DNA from: Rickettsia typhi
Lineage (GTDB): Bacteria > Pseudomonadota > Alphaproteobacteria > Rickettsiales > UBA1997
Length of the DNA stretch: 6,934 nucleotides
Reading direction: 5' to 3'
NCBI GenBank assembly: GCA_945903615.1
Contig: CAMDOL010000075.1
Coordinates: 1-6,934, forward strand
In this document: in pieces, positions 1 through 6,934 of the stretch
Layout: each line of letters starts with the position of its first letter
Position numbering within the stretch: position 1 is the first letter of the stretch
Position numbers and translations under genes: made by a program
Notes under the pieces: model-generated
The model's input: only the letters and a program-made list of their open reading frames with translations
What the model was told of the DNA's origin: nothing
Database searches by the model: none

Positions 1-26
1 AAAGCCCAGTTTTTCTTAATCTCTTA

Positions 27-48
27 ACTGTCGGTTAAAACCGACGGT
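27..48. other. Short GC-containing hairpin near the window start
   Basis: Bases 27-36 pair with 39-48, giving a 10-bp stem with one G-T wobble and a very tight AA centre; a realistic fold opens the inner pairs to a larger loop. No T-run follows on either strand, so it is not a standard intrinsic terminator. It may close an upstream gene that lies outside the window, but nothing in the window tests that. Bases 1-166 show no other supportable feature apart from a weak match to the end of the palindromic element found further on, at 56-68. Confidence 0.35.
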
Positions 49-166
49 AATTAAAAGGCACCTCTAAAAACAGCAAATTATATAGAAAAAATTTCTGATA
101 CCTGTTGAACCATTTGTTGATAAGGGTTTTAAGAGTTTTAGTGTTTGGCTAAGCGGACAGAAGTGC

Positions 167-276
167 ATTTAAGCTTCGTCTTTTTGGTAAAAATTTGCTT
201 GCAGAATTTAGAGGCAGAGCCTACTGCCTCTTGCATTCTTCGTCGCAATTTTTCCTCAAAAATACTTTGCTTAAAT
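167..276. repeat. 110-bp imperfect palindromic (snap-back) element, open on both strands
   Basis: The outer ends are ATTTAAGC (167-174) and GCTTAAAT (269-276). The core is an 8-bp perfect stem, 210-217 with 224-231, around a 6-nt loop. Read as its reverse complement, the right arm aligns with the left arm along most of its length with small mismatches and indels, so the whole unit can fold back on itself. A plus-strand frame is open from a TTG at 145 to 327. A minus-strand frame is also open through the element, reading for example KQIFTKKTKLKCTSVRLAKH (about 201-142). Neither frame looks like a known protein. The organisation (about 100 bp, palindromic, translatable both ways) resembles Rickettsia palindromic elements, but I cannot assign it to a named family. 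Only one copy is visible here. Confidence 0.6.
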
Positions 277-384
277 AATGAATTTAAGATTGGAAATGGT
301 ATTAGTTATTTAGGGATGGAGACTTAAAATCTGCTCAATTTAGTGTCCGAAAAAAGGTTGACAGATCATATTTATTGATAGAAT

Positions 385-1212
385 TTAACAAGATTTAATA
401 ATCTCAAAAAACTCTTTAACTTGCAAACTAGCACCACCAACCAAAAACCCATCAACATTTTGTGCTTGCAAAAACTCTTCGGCATTTTCTTTATTTACCG
501 AGCCACCATAAACAATTTTAAATGCAGAAATATTTTTATTTTTGTGTAATTCTTTTTTAATCAAAGCCGCAACTTCTTCAATTTGATGAATAGTTGGCGT
601 CAAGCCCGAACCAATTGACCAAACCGGCTCATAAGCCACAATCAATTTAGCAATTGGCAAATCTTTGGGGATAGAATGTTCTAATTGATTGATAATAAAA
701 TCATAAAATTTTCCATCTTCTCTTTGTGCTTTTGACTCACCTACGCAAATAATTGGAACAAGATTTTGTTTAACTGCCGCAATCGTTTTTTTAGCGATCA
801 ATTGATCGGATTCATCGTGATGATGCCGCCTTTCGCAATGCCCCAAAATCACATACCAAGCTCCACAATCTTTTAACATTTTAGCGCTGATATCCCCCGT
901 AAAGGCACCTTTATCATGAGCATGACAATCCTGCCCACCAAGCTTGATAGTTCTAAGTTGAGAAATTAATTTTTCTAATTCCTTTTCCTCAATTTTCTCA
1001 ACACTATCATGCATTTTTTCAATTTCTTCAAACTCATTTTCAATGAGCAAACCGTCAATATAATCAATCATTACTGATGGCGGACAAAGCACAATTTCTG
1101 GCAAAGTTTTTAAACTTTTGCTTGCCAATTTCTGACTCAAATTTTCCACCCAAATTTGCGCCTCGTCAAATGAGCTATTCATCTTCCAATTGGCGATAAT
1201 TATTTTTTTCAT
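385..1212 (-). CDS. tpiA: Triosephosphate isomerase with an extra charged segment
   Basis: This cytoplasmic enzyme interconverts dihydroxyacetone phosphate and glyceraldehyde 3-phosphate in glycolysis and gluconeogenesis. The 275-residue product shows the TIM-barrel signatures in order: ANWKMN with N8 and catalytic K10; GAFTGDIS near 102-109; LGHCERR with catalytic H125; AYEPVWSIGSG with catalytic base E195 and the mobile lid loop; YGGSV at 235-239; and the phosphate-binding GFLVGGAS at 255-262. All catalytic residues are present, so the enzyme should be active. Compared with the roughly 250-residue norm it carries about 28 extra residues between strands 2 and 3 (about 55-85), rich in Glu and Lys and likely helical. 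The ATG at 1210-1212 places the usual N-terminus exactly. No Shine-Dalgarno site is evident. ribD lies upstream on the same strand, but a 173-bp palindromic element separates them, so co-transcription is uncertain. Confidence 0.97.
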   Translation of the reverse strand: MKKIIIANWKMNSSFDEAQIWVENLSQKLASKSLKTLPEIVLCPPSVMIDYIDGLLIENEFEEIEKMHDSVEKIEEKELEKLISQLRTIKLGGQDCHAHDKGAFTGDISAKMLKDCGAWYVILGHCERRHHHDESDQLIAKKTIAAVKQNLVPIICVGESKAQREDGKFYDFIINQLEHSIPKDLPIAKLIVAYEPVWSIGSGLTPTIHQIEEVAALIKKELHKNKNISAFKIVYGGSVNKENAEEFLQAQNVDGFLVGGASLQVKEFFEIIKSC

Positions 1213-1305
1213 ATCAAATTATAATTTAAAAATACCAAAATTCATTTGGTCTGAAGTATCCGCACTTTCGTAGGGCAGAACTAATGTTCTGTAAAAGATT
1301 TGTTT
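1213..1305. other. tpiA upstream region with two small hairpins
   Basis: This stretch lies between the tpiA start and the palindromic element. It holds two short perfect inverted repeats: ACCAAA/TTTGGT (1234-1239 with 1245-1250) and CAGAAC/GTTCTG (1276-1281 with 1286-1291). Neither is followed by a clear T-run. On the minus strand a TATAAT lies at 1223-1218, only five bases before the tpiA ATG. If used it would give an almost leaderless mRNA, but such hexamers are common by chance in AT-rich DNA and no matching -35 is seen. Confidence 0.3.
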
Positions 1306-1478
1306 AGGAACCTCTGAACAACTAAAAATTGATATTTCTGAGGATTTTTTGAGTAGAAATTTCATTACTTTTTGGTGGAATATTTCCATATTTCACCAAA
1401 AATAATGGAATTTATGCCAAAAAAAGACCAGAAAGATCAATTTTTCTAAAACATTGTTTTAGTTGTTCAGAGGTTCCT
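1306..1478. mobile_element. Palindromic MITE-like element, complete copy A
   Basis: The ends are 22-bp perfect inverted repeats (1306-1327 and 1457-1478) beginning AGGAACCTCTGAACAAC. The similarity continues inward: the left arm (1306-1383) aligns with the reverse complement of the right arm (1388-1478), apart from about 15-17 extra bases in the right arm just inside its terminal repeat. The centre at about 1384-1387 is flanked by near-perfect 15-bp arms. The unit could therefore form one long hairpin. TTA sits immediately outside GGAACC and immediately outside GGTTCC, a possible 3-bp target duplication, although the exact edge is ambiguous. It encodes no transposase, so any movement would need an enzyme supplied in trans. 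Its right end lies 20 bp from the ribD stop codon. A second copy lies at 6787-6934. Confidence 0.85.
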
Positions 1479-1498
1479 TAAGTTTTGGAAGAAATATC

Positions 1499-2632
1499 CT
1501 AGATTTTTAATAACTGATCTGGGTTAAATTCCGTTAATAAATCATCGTCAATTTTTCTAGATTTTGTGATTTTAAAATTTTGAGAAATCTGATTTATGTC
1601 CATTCCTGCAATTGCATCAATTGCATCTTCACCCATAATTTTTGGGGATTTGATCCAAATAAATTTATCAACCAAGCCAGCTTTTATAAACTGCGCTGCG
1701 ACAACAGATCCGCCCTCAATTAGTAAATTATTAATCCCAATTTCTGGGAGTTTTTTTACTAAATCATTTAAATCGTCATTTTTAAAATTAATAATTTTTA
1801 CTCCTGAGTCGGTAAATTTTTGGGCGGCGAATTTTTCATTGATCAAATTTGTTGCGATATAAGTTGGAATTGATTTGGCACTTTGAATTATTTGGCTTTG
1901 CGGATTTATATTTAAACTAGAACTCAAAATAATTCGCTTGGGGGAATATTTTTCTAAGCCCTTAATTCTGCAATTAAGCATTGGATTATCTTGGCGAACT
2001 GTGTTTGCTCCAACTAAAATTGCATCGTTTTTGGCACGCAAATAGTGAGCATATAAGCGGGATTTTTCGCAGGTGATCAATTTGTTCCTATTGTTCACTT
2101 GGTCATCTTTATTGGCAATTTTTCCGTCTAAACTAGTGGCTAATTTTAAAGTGATGAATGGTCGACCTAAAATTCTGGCGGTGAAGAAGCCTTGATTTAT
2201 CTGTCTTGCTTCATTTTCTAAAATGCCAACCACCACTTCAATTCCAGCTTCCTCAAGTTTTTTTATTCCGCGACCATTCACCCTTGGATCGGGATCGATA
2301 GTTGAAATTACCACGCGAGAAATTTTAGATTGGATAATTAAATCAACGCAAGGCGAGGTTTTTCCGGAATGGGCACAAGGTTCAAGGGTTACATATAATG
2401 TGGCCCCGACAACATTTTTTCCAGCTTTAAAAATGGCAATATTTTCTGCGTGAGGAATTCCATTTCCATCGGCATTTTCTCCAGTAATTCCGGTTGAAAT
2501 AATGGTATTATTTTTAACCAAAACACATCCAACTGAAGGGTTGCCAGAGGTGATGCCAATATTTTTCTTGGACAGACTTAGAGCTAGATAAATAAAGGCT
2601 TGGTCTTGACATTTTAATGATGTGTATTTCAT
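1499..2632 (-). CDS. ribD: Bifunctional riboflavin biosynthesis protein RibD (deaminase/reductase)
   Basis: RibD carries out two consecutive steps of riboflavin synthesis in the cytoplasm: deamination of the GTP-derived 2,5-diamino-6-ribosylamino-pyrimidinone 5'-phosphate, then NADPH-dependent reduction of the ribosyl side chain. The 377-residue length is normal for the two-domain form. The N-terminal cytidine-deaminase-like domain (about 1-150) has the zinc site HAE (H61, proton shuttle E63) and the TLEPCAHSGKTSPC motif with C86 and C95. The C-terminal reductase domain (about 157-370) has KLATSLDGKIA (163-173), ILVGANTVRQDNPML (205-219) and the nucleotide-binding LLIEGGS (303-309). All key residues are intact. 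The ATG at 2630-2632 precedes the expected N-terminal helix, and no Shine-Dalgarno sequence is visible. No other rib genes are in the window. The palindromic element starts 20 bp past the stop. Confidence 0.97.
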   Translation of the reverse strand: MKYTSLKCQDQAFIYLALSLSKKNIGITSGNPSVGCVLVKNNTIISTGITGENADGNGIPHAENIAIFKAGKNVVGATLYVTLEPCAHSGKTSPCVDLIIQSKISRVVISTIDPDPRVNGRGIKKLEEAGIEVVVGILENEARQINQGFFTARILGRPFITLKLATSLDGKIANKDDQVNNRNKLITCEKSRLYAHYLRAKNDAILVGANTVRQDNPMLNCRIKGLEKYSPKRIILSSSLNINPQSQIIQSAKSIPTYIATNLINEKFAAQKFTDSGVKIINFKNDDLNDLVKKLPEIGINNLLIEGGSVVAAQFIKAGLVDKFIWIKSPKIMGEDAIDAIAGMDINQISQNFKITKSRKIDDDLLTEFNPDQLLKI

Positions 2633-2835
2633 GAAGTGTTATAAAATGCTACAGTTTAAATTTTTTTGCTTAAGAATTGTAATAATTCTTTACTTTTGCA
2701 ACACATTTGTTTCTAATGATCACTCTTTTTTGCACTCCATCATCACATCTTGTGCTAATTTGTTTTAACTCAAACCACAACAAAGCAGACAACCAAAGCA
2801 TTAACTCACCATTCTAGTTAGTTTTATTTTCAATA
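2633..2835. promoter_or_regulatory. Divergent intergenic region between ribD and the lipoprotein gene
   Basis: This 203-bp AT-rich gap must hold the start signals for ribD (minus) and for the lipoprotein-grxC genes (plus). The only clear structure is an AT-rich inverted repeat, AAGAATT (2672-2678) with AATTCTT (2684-2690), around a 5-nt loop. It lies about 40 bp upstream of ribD and could be an operator or chance in AT-rich DNA. I could not identify a convincing -35/-10 pair on either strand. GCACTC and GTGCTAA at 2732-2758 look like CIRCE half-sites but their spacing is wrong. Confidence 0.35.
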
Positions 2836-3219
2836 ATGATCAATAATTTTCTTCAATTCATAACAAAGTTAATATCTACAATACTCATCGTGTTCAGCCT
2901 TTTTGCGTGCTCTTCCAATGATAATCAAACTGCAGTAAAGCCAGCTTATAATCAGTATCAACAACAGCCAGCACAATATGCGCCACCTCCAGTAAGGCAA
3001 GATGGCTATTACTATACTCCTGGGCAACAACCAGCTTATAATAGTAGTCCTTATCAATACCAACAACCGGCTTCAAGATATTATAATAATCCATATGCAA
3101 TGCCGCCGCAAAATCAATATCCATATTATGATGGTGATCAATATTATGTTCCGCCAACTTATTACGGTGGATCAGGTCGTGATAACCCCGTCAACTCTTC
3201 TGCTAATCAAAAATACTAA
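2836..3219 (+). CDS. Tyr/Gln/Pro-rich putative lipoprotein of unknown function
   Basis: I do not recognise the family. The 127-residue product begins with a lipoprotein signal peptide: a hydrophobic segment (about 8-24) ending in a lipobox, L22-F23-A24-C25, followed by Ser-Ser-Asn-Asp. This predicts export and lipidation at C25; the Phe at -2 is slightly atypical. The mature part is low-complexity, dominated by Tyr, Gln, Pro and Asn. It has two loose repeats starting PAYN and continuing to YQQPA-type segments, and a Pro/Tyr/Gly tail. Such composition suggests an extended, disordered surface or periplasmic protein. The reading frame is supported by the signal peptide and by its TAATG junction, where the stop (3217-3219) shares one base with the grxC start, implying translational coupling. 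The low-complexity DNA produces several long open frames in other phases, which are shadows. Confidence 0.75.
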   Translation: MINNFLQFITKLISTILIVFSLFACSSNDNQTAVKPAYNQYQQQPAQYAPPPVRQDGYYYTPGQQPAYNSSPYQYQQPASRYYNNPYAMPPQNQYPYYDGDQYYVPPTYYGGSGRDNPVNSSANQKY

Positions 3220-3479
3220 TGCCTAAAATCACTATTTATACCACCGACTATTGCCCTTATTGTGTTAAAGCCAAAGTGCTTTTACAAAAAAAACAAGTTG
3301 CTTTTGAAGAAATTAAAATTGCTAGCGATGAAATGCGCGATGCGATGATTGTTAAATCTGGAGGCAGAAGAACTGTTCCTCAAATTTTTATTGGCGAAAA
3401 ACATATTGGTGGCTGCGATGATTTGTATGAGCTTGATCGCCAAAAAAAGTTGGATGAGTTGTTGCGTAGCTTTTTGTAG
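3219..3479 (+). CDS. grxC: Glutaredoxin (GrxC type, dithiol)
   Basis: This is a small cytoplasmic thiol-disulfide oxidoreductase that uses glutathione to reduce protein disulfides and ribonucleotide reductase. The 86-residue length is typical of bacterial glutaredoxin 3. The thioredoxin-fold signatures are all present: the CPYC active site at 12-15 after the first strand, the cis-proline motif TVP at 52-54, and the glutathione-binding GGCDD at 64-68. The extra Cys in GGCDD is common in this family. The ATG at 3219-3221 overlaps the stop of the preceding lipoprotein gene by one base and has no separate ribosome-binding site, so translation is probably coupled. It lies 108 bp before groES, with a separate promoter candidate in the gap. 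Confidence 0.95.
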   Translation: MPKITIYTTDYCPYCVKAKVLLQKKQVAFEEIKIASDEMRDAMIVKSGGRRTVPQIFIGEKHIGGCDDLYELDRQKKLDELLRSFL

Positions 3480-3506
3480 TTTTTCATTGAATTTTTTTAA
3501 GAGCCC

Positions 3507-3534
3507 TTGTCAAAAAAATAGCTGTTATTATATA
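3507..3534 (+). promoter_or_regulatory. Candidate groESL promoter
   Basis: TTGTCA (3507-3512) and TATATA (3529-3534) are separated by 16 bp, a plausible vegetative promoter placing the transcript start about 45 bp before groES. The -35 sits within CCCTTGTC (3504-3511), which resembles the CTTGAA-type -35 of heat-shock sigma-32 promoters, but no CCCCAT-like -10 follows. No CIRCE operator (HrcA site) is present between grxC and groES. The call is by inspection only. Confidence 0.5.
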
Positions 3535-3587
3535 CCGCCTCACAAATTTAATTTTTCATTTCTATTAACTAATCAATTTATAAAACA

Positions 3588-3875
3588 ATGAACATAAAAC
3601 CTTTACACGATCACATTTTGGTGGAAAGAATTGAAGCTGAAAACAAAACTAAAGGTGGCATCATTATTCCGGATACCGCACAAGAAAAGCCAATGGAAGG
3701 CATCATAATTGCTGTTGGCGAAGGTGCTTTTGATAATAACGGCAAGAGAGTTGCTTTGGATGTTAAAGTTGGCAACCGCGTTTTATTTAAAAAATGGGGC
3801 GGAACCGAAGTTAAAATTGATGGCAAAGAGCTTATCATTCTTAAGGAAGCTGATGTTTTAGCAATCATCAATTAA
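3588..3875 (+). CDS. groES: Co-chaperonin GroES (Cpn10)
   Basis: GroES forms the heptameric lid that caps GroEL and encloses substrate protein in the cytoplasm. The 95-residue length is standard. It opens with the conserved segment around [13 protein letters not shown] (4-16), followed by the mobile loop that contacts GroEL (about 17-32, including TKGGIIIPD). It then has the GEG turn and the [15 protein letters not shown] segment leading to the final [10 protein letters not shown] strand. Nothing is missing. The start is fixed by the family N-terminus, and the leader before the ATG is A/T-rich without a Shine-Dalgarno site. groEL follows after 38 bp, forming the usual operon. Confidence 0.98.
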   Translation: MNIKPLHDHILVERIEAENKTKGGIIIPDTAQEKPMEGIIIAVGEGAFDNNGKRVALDVKVGNRVLFKKWGGTEVKIDGKELIILKEADVLAIIN

Positions 3876-3907
3876 TCTAATCATTATTCATTAACATTAA
3901 TCATTAA

Positions 3908-5566
<1,659 letters not shown>

Positions 5567-5596
5567 TTTTTCTAAACTTCTTCCAAACTAAATATT

Positions 5597-5634
5597 AAAA
5601 AAAGGCGGAGTTCTTCAAAGAGCTCCGCCTTTTT
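5597..5634 (+). terminator. Rho-independent terminator after groEL
   Basis: A GC-rich stem pairs GGCGGAG (5604-5610) with CTCCGCC (5623-5629). It extends inward by a T-G wobble and two pairs to a 6-nt loop (5614-5619) and outward through A-T pairs, ending in a T-run at 5630-5634. The flanking A-run and T-run make it potentially bidirectional, but no minus-strand gene reads into it. Confidence 0.92.
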
Positions 5635-5663
5635 CAAAACTGAGGCAGAAAAAAATGCTTTAA

Positions 5664-6108
5664 TACCGCGTCAATAAACCCCAAAAATCCGCTTTGAAGA
5701 CACGCTTCTTGAATGATGAAGACAGAGAAGGAAAAATTAAAATCCAATTGGATAAAATTTGTATGAATTTTGTACTCTTAAAAAATGTTGTGAATTATTT
5801 CTTGCAAATAAATTGGTCGTAAATAGTGTCATCAACGGTTAATGTTATCCTTCTAGATAGGTTGTAATCAGCGCTTATATAGAAAAATATTTAACTGACA
5901 GATGTCGGGGTGAAAATGTATTCCTTGCTAAAGGATGAAATTGAAGACTATCCAGCAGAATATCTGCAAGCAGTTATAGAAAAGATGAGCAATACAATGA
6001 TTTTGGTTTAGAATTTGAGCTTACAAACCAATTGATAAATGGCTAAAATATCGCATTAAAGATAAGGTTTTGCTTGGCTTTGAAGATTTAGAGCATATCA
6101 AAAAATGA
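5664..6108 (+). pseudogene. Frameshifted remains of an unidentified gene
   Basis: No intact gene lies between groEL and 6172. Protein-like open segments occur in changing frames: 5664-5822 (open, no clear start, containing FLNDEDREGKIKIQLD); from 5861 a segment reading VVISAYIEKYLTDRCRGENV; 5916 onward KDEIEDYPAEYLQAVIEK; 5987 onward EQYNDFGLEFELTNQLING; and about 6022-6108 WLKYRIKDKVLLGFEDLEHI before TGA at 6106-6108. The last four join in order if about three frameshifts are allowed, as expected of a decaying gene. The 5664-5822 segment may belong to the same gene or another. I do not recognise the protein. Short open segments also occur by chance in AT-rich DNA, so this is a moderate to weak call. 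Confidence 0.45.
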
Positions 6109-6172
6109 TTATTGCTATTAAAAATACCATCCTGATTACGGAAGAAATTAAACAACTAGGCACTCAATATTT

Positions 6173-6307
6173 ATGAATATAAAACAGTTTTTAATTCTAA
6201 TTTTACTAACAATTTCCCTCGCCTCCTGTGGCAAAAAAGGGAAATTATATTTGCCAGATGAGCCGCAAAATATGGAAGAAAATAAAAAGCAAGATGAAGC
6301 AAAATAG
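6173..6307 (+). CDS. lptM: LptM (YifL)-like small lipoprotein
   Basis: This 44-residue lipoprotein has a Lys near the N-terminus, a hydrophobic segment (about 6-18) and lipobox L16-A17-S18-C19. The mature start, CGKKGKLYLPDEP, matches the conserved CGxKGPLYLP-type signature of LptM/YifL proteins. In E. coli, LptM is an outer-membrane lipoprotein that binds the LptD/LptE LPS translocon and promotes its correct disulfide maturation. The usual Pro before LYLP is Lys here. The remainder is a short charged tail, Glu/Lys-rich. It overlaps the next gene by 14 nt (ATG of dciA at 6294), which suggests co-translation. An AGG about 13 bases before the ATG is the only ribosome-binding hint. The gene is easily missed because of its size, but the motif makes it convincing. 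Confidence 0.85.
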   Translation: MNIKQFLILILLTISLASCGKKGKLYLPDEPQNMEENKKQDEAK

Positions 6308-6806
6308 CCTTACAAATCAAGGTCAGAATTTTGGATTTAAAACGCTTGAAAAAAACATCAGCCAAATTTTAAAACCAGTTTTTGCTAAAAAGAAAGACGA
6401 CTTTTTGGTGATTAATAATTTGAATAAAAATTGGCAAAATATCGTTGGTGAAAAATGTTGGCAATTTTGTTTTCCGAAGAAAATTAAATTTGAAAAGAAT
6501 AAAAAAGCTAATGGAGTTTTGACTGTTGGAGCCAATAATTCCGCTATTGCGTTTTATTTGGAGGCGAGTTCCAATCAGATTATAGAAAACATCGCAGCTT
6601 ATTATGGATATAAAGTTGTTGGTGAAATTCGTATTGTTCAAGAGCCAAAAATTTTAGCAGAAGAACCACAAAAAATTGATCACAAACTTAGTGCCAGCCA
6701 AGAGAACTTTATTGCTAAAACAACAACAATAATTCAAGATGATGAACTTAAATCAATCTTGCAAAAATTAGGAAAATCAATATTAAAGGAACCTCTGAAC
6801 AACTAA
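6294..6806 (+). CDS. dciA: DciA-like DUF721 protein (replicative helicase loading), 3' end supplied by a repeat
   Basis: DUF721/DciA proteins load the replicative helicase DnaB in bacteria lacking DnaC-type loaders. The domain spans about residues 20-117: WQNIVGEKCWQFCFPKKIKF (47-66), then GVLTVGANNSAIAFYLE (74-90), QIIENIAAYYGYKVVGEIRIVQ (95-116). A Lys/Glu-containing linker follows, then a C-terminal segment DDELKSILQKLGKSIL (149-164) typical of alphaproteobacterial members. I start at ATG 6294 (170 residues). The in-frame ATG at 6228 would add 22 residues lying within lptM and outside the family. The last six codons and stop (KEPLNN-TAA, 6786-6806) come from the palindromic element at 6787, so the native C-terminus was replaced or slightly extended. 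The conserved segment appears complete, so function is probably kept. Confidence 0.85.
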   Translation: MKQNSLTNQGQNFGFKTLEKNISQILKPVFAKKKDDFLVINNLNKNWQNIVGEKCWQFCFPKKIKFEKNKKANGVLTVGANNSAIAFYLEASSNQIIENIAAYYGYKVVGEIRIVQEPKILAEEPQKIDHKLSASQENFIAKTTTIIQDDELKSILQKLGKSILKEPLNN

Positions 6807-6934
6807 AACAATGTTTTAGAAAAATTGATCTTTCTGGTCTTTTTTGGCATAAATTCCATTATTTTTGGTGAAATATGGAAATATTCCACCAAAAAGTAAT
6901 GAAATTTCTACTCAAAAAATCCTCAGAAATATCA
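6787..6934. mobile_element. Palindromic MITE-like element, copy B, cut by the window end
   Basis: This is the reverse complement of 1330-1478 with a single difference: a homopolymer of 6 T here against 7 A in copy A. The last 24 or so bases of the element lie beyond the window. Its first end (AGGAACCTCTGAACAAC) lies inside the dciA reading frame and supplies its stop codon. Relative to the preceding gene it has the same orientation as copy A has relative to ribD. The near identity of the two copies implies recent spread, gene conversion or constraint on the sequence. Confidence 0.85.

Noticed and set aside
27..48. Intrinsic terminator at the window start
   Set aside because: The hairpin is not followed by a T-run on either strand.
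145..327. Open frame of 60 residues starting at TTG
   Set aside because: It is produced by the palindromic element at 167-276, has a weak start and no recognisable protein features, and the opposite strand is equally open.
2728..2760. CIRCE (HrcA operator) candidate before the lipoprotein gene
   Set aside because: The half-sites resemble TTAGCACTC and GAGTGCTAA (8/9 and 7/9), but the spacer is 12 rather than the fixed 9 bases, and the site is far from groES.
2869..3226. Several other long open frames over the lipoprotein gene on both strands
   Set aside because: They arise from the repetitive Tyr/Gln/Pro codon composition; only the frame at 2836 has a signal peptide, lipobox and a coupled downstream start.
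6228..6293. Longer start for dciA at ATG 6228
   Set aside because: The added 22 residues overlap the convincing lptM frame and do not resemble the DUF721 N-terminus; ATG 6294 fits the family and gives a normal 14-nt overlap.

Overview
The window is clearly AT-rich and carries ordinary bacterial housekeeping genes separated by short intergenic gaps that contain palindromic repeats. The GroEL/GroES, the alphaproteobacterial-style small lipoprotein (LptM/YifL type) next to a DciA (DUF721) gene, the AT bias, the poor Shine-Dalgarno signals and the snap-back repeats together suggest a Rickettsiales/Holosporales-like alphaproteobacterium, probably host-associated. This is an inference from overall character. 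I cannot name a genus from the sequence.

Layout. Positions 1-384 hold no convincing gene but contain a 110-bp imperfect palindrome (167-276). Two genes then lie on the minus strand: tpiA (385-1212, triosephosphate isomerase with an unusual charged insertion) and ribD (1499-2632, bifunctional riboflavin deaminase/reductase). They are separated by a complete 173-bp palindromic, MITE-like element (1306-1478). After a 203-bp divergent intergenic region come plus-strand genes: a Tyr/Gln/Pro-rich lipoprotein of unknown function (2836-3219), a one-base TAATG overlap into grxC (glutaredoxin), then groES and groEL with a plausible promoter before groES and a strong intrinsic terminator after groEL. 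Positions 5640-6172 hold the frameshifted remains of an unidentified gene. The window ends with a 44-codon LptM-like lipoprotein gene (6173-6307), overlapped by 14 nt by a dciA/DUF721 gene (6294-6806), and a second, inverted copy of the palindromic element that runs off the window end.

Functionally the genes cover central carbon metabolism (TIM), riboflavin synthesis (RibD), redox balance (glutaredoxin), protein folding (GroESL), outer-membrane LPS-translocon maturation (LptM) and replicative helicase loading (DciA). No defence system, CRISPR array, prophage, tRNA or rRNA was seen. The most unusual content is the repeat family. Its two copies differ by one base over all the sequence that can be compared, each follows the 3' end of a gene in the same relative orientation, and one copy supplies the stop codon and last six residues of dciA.
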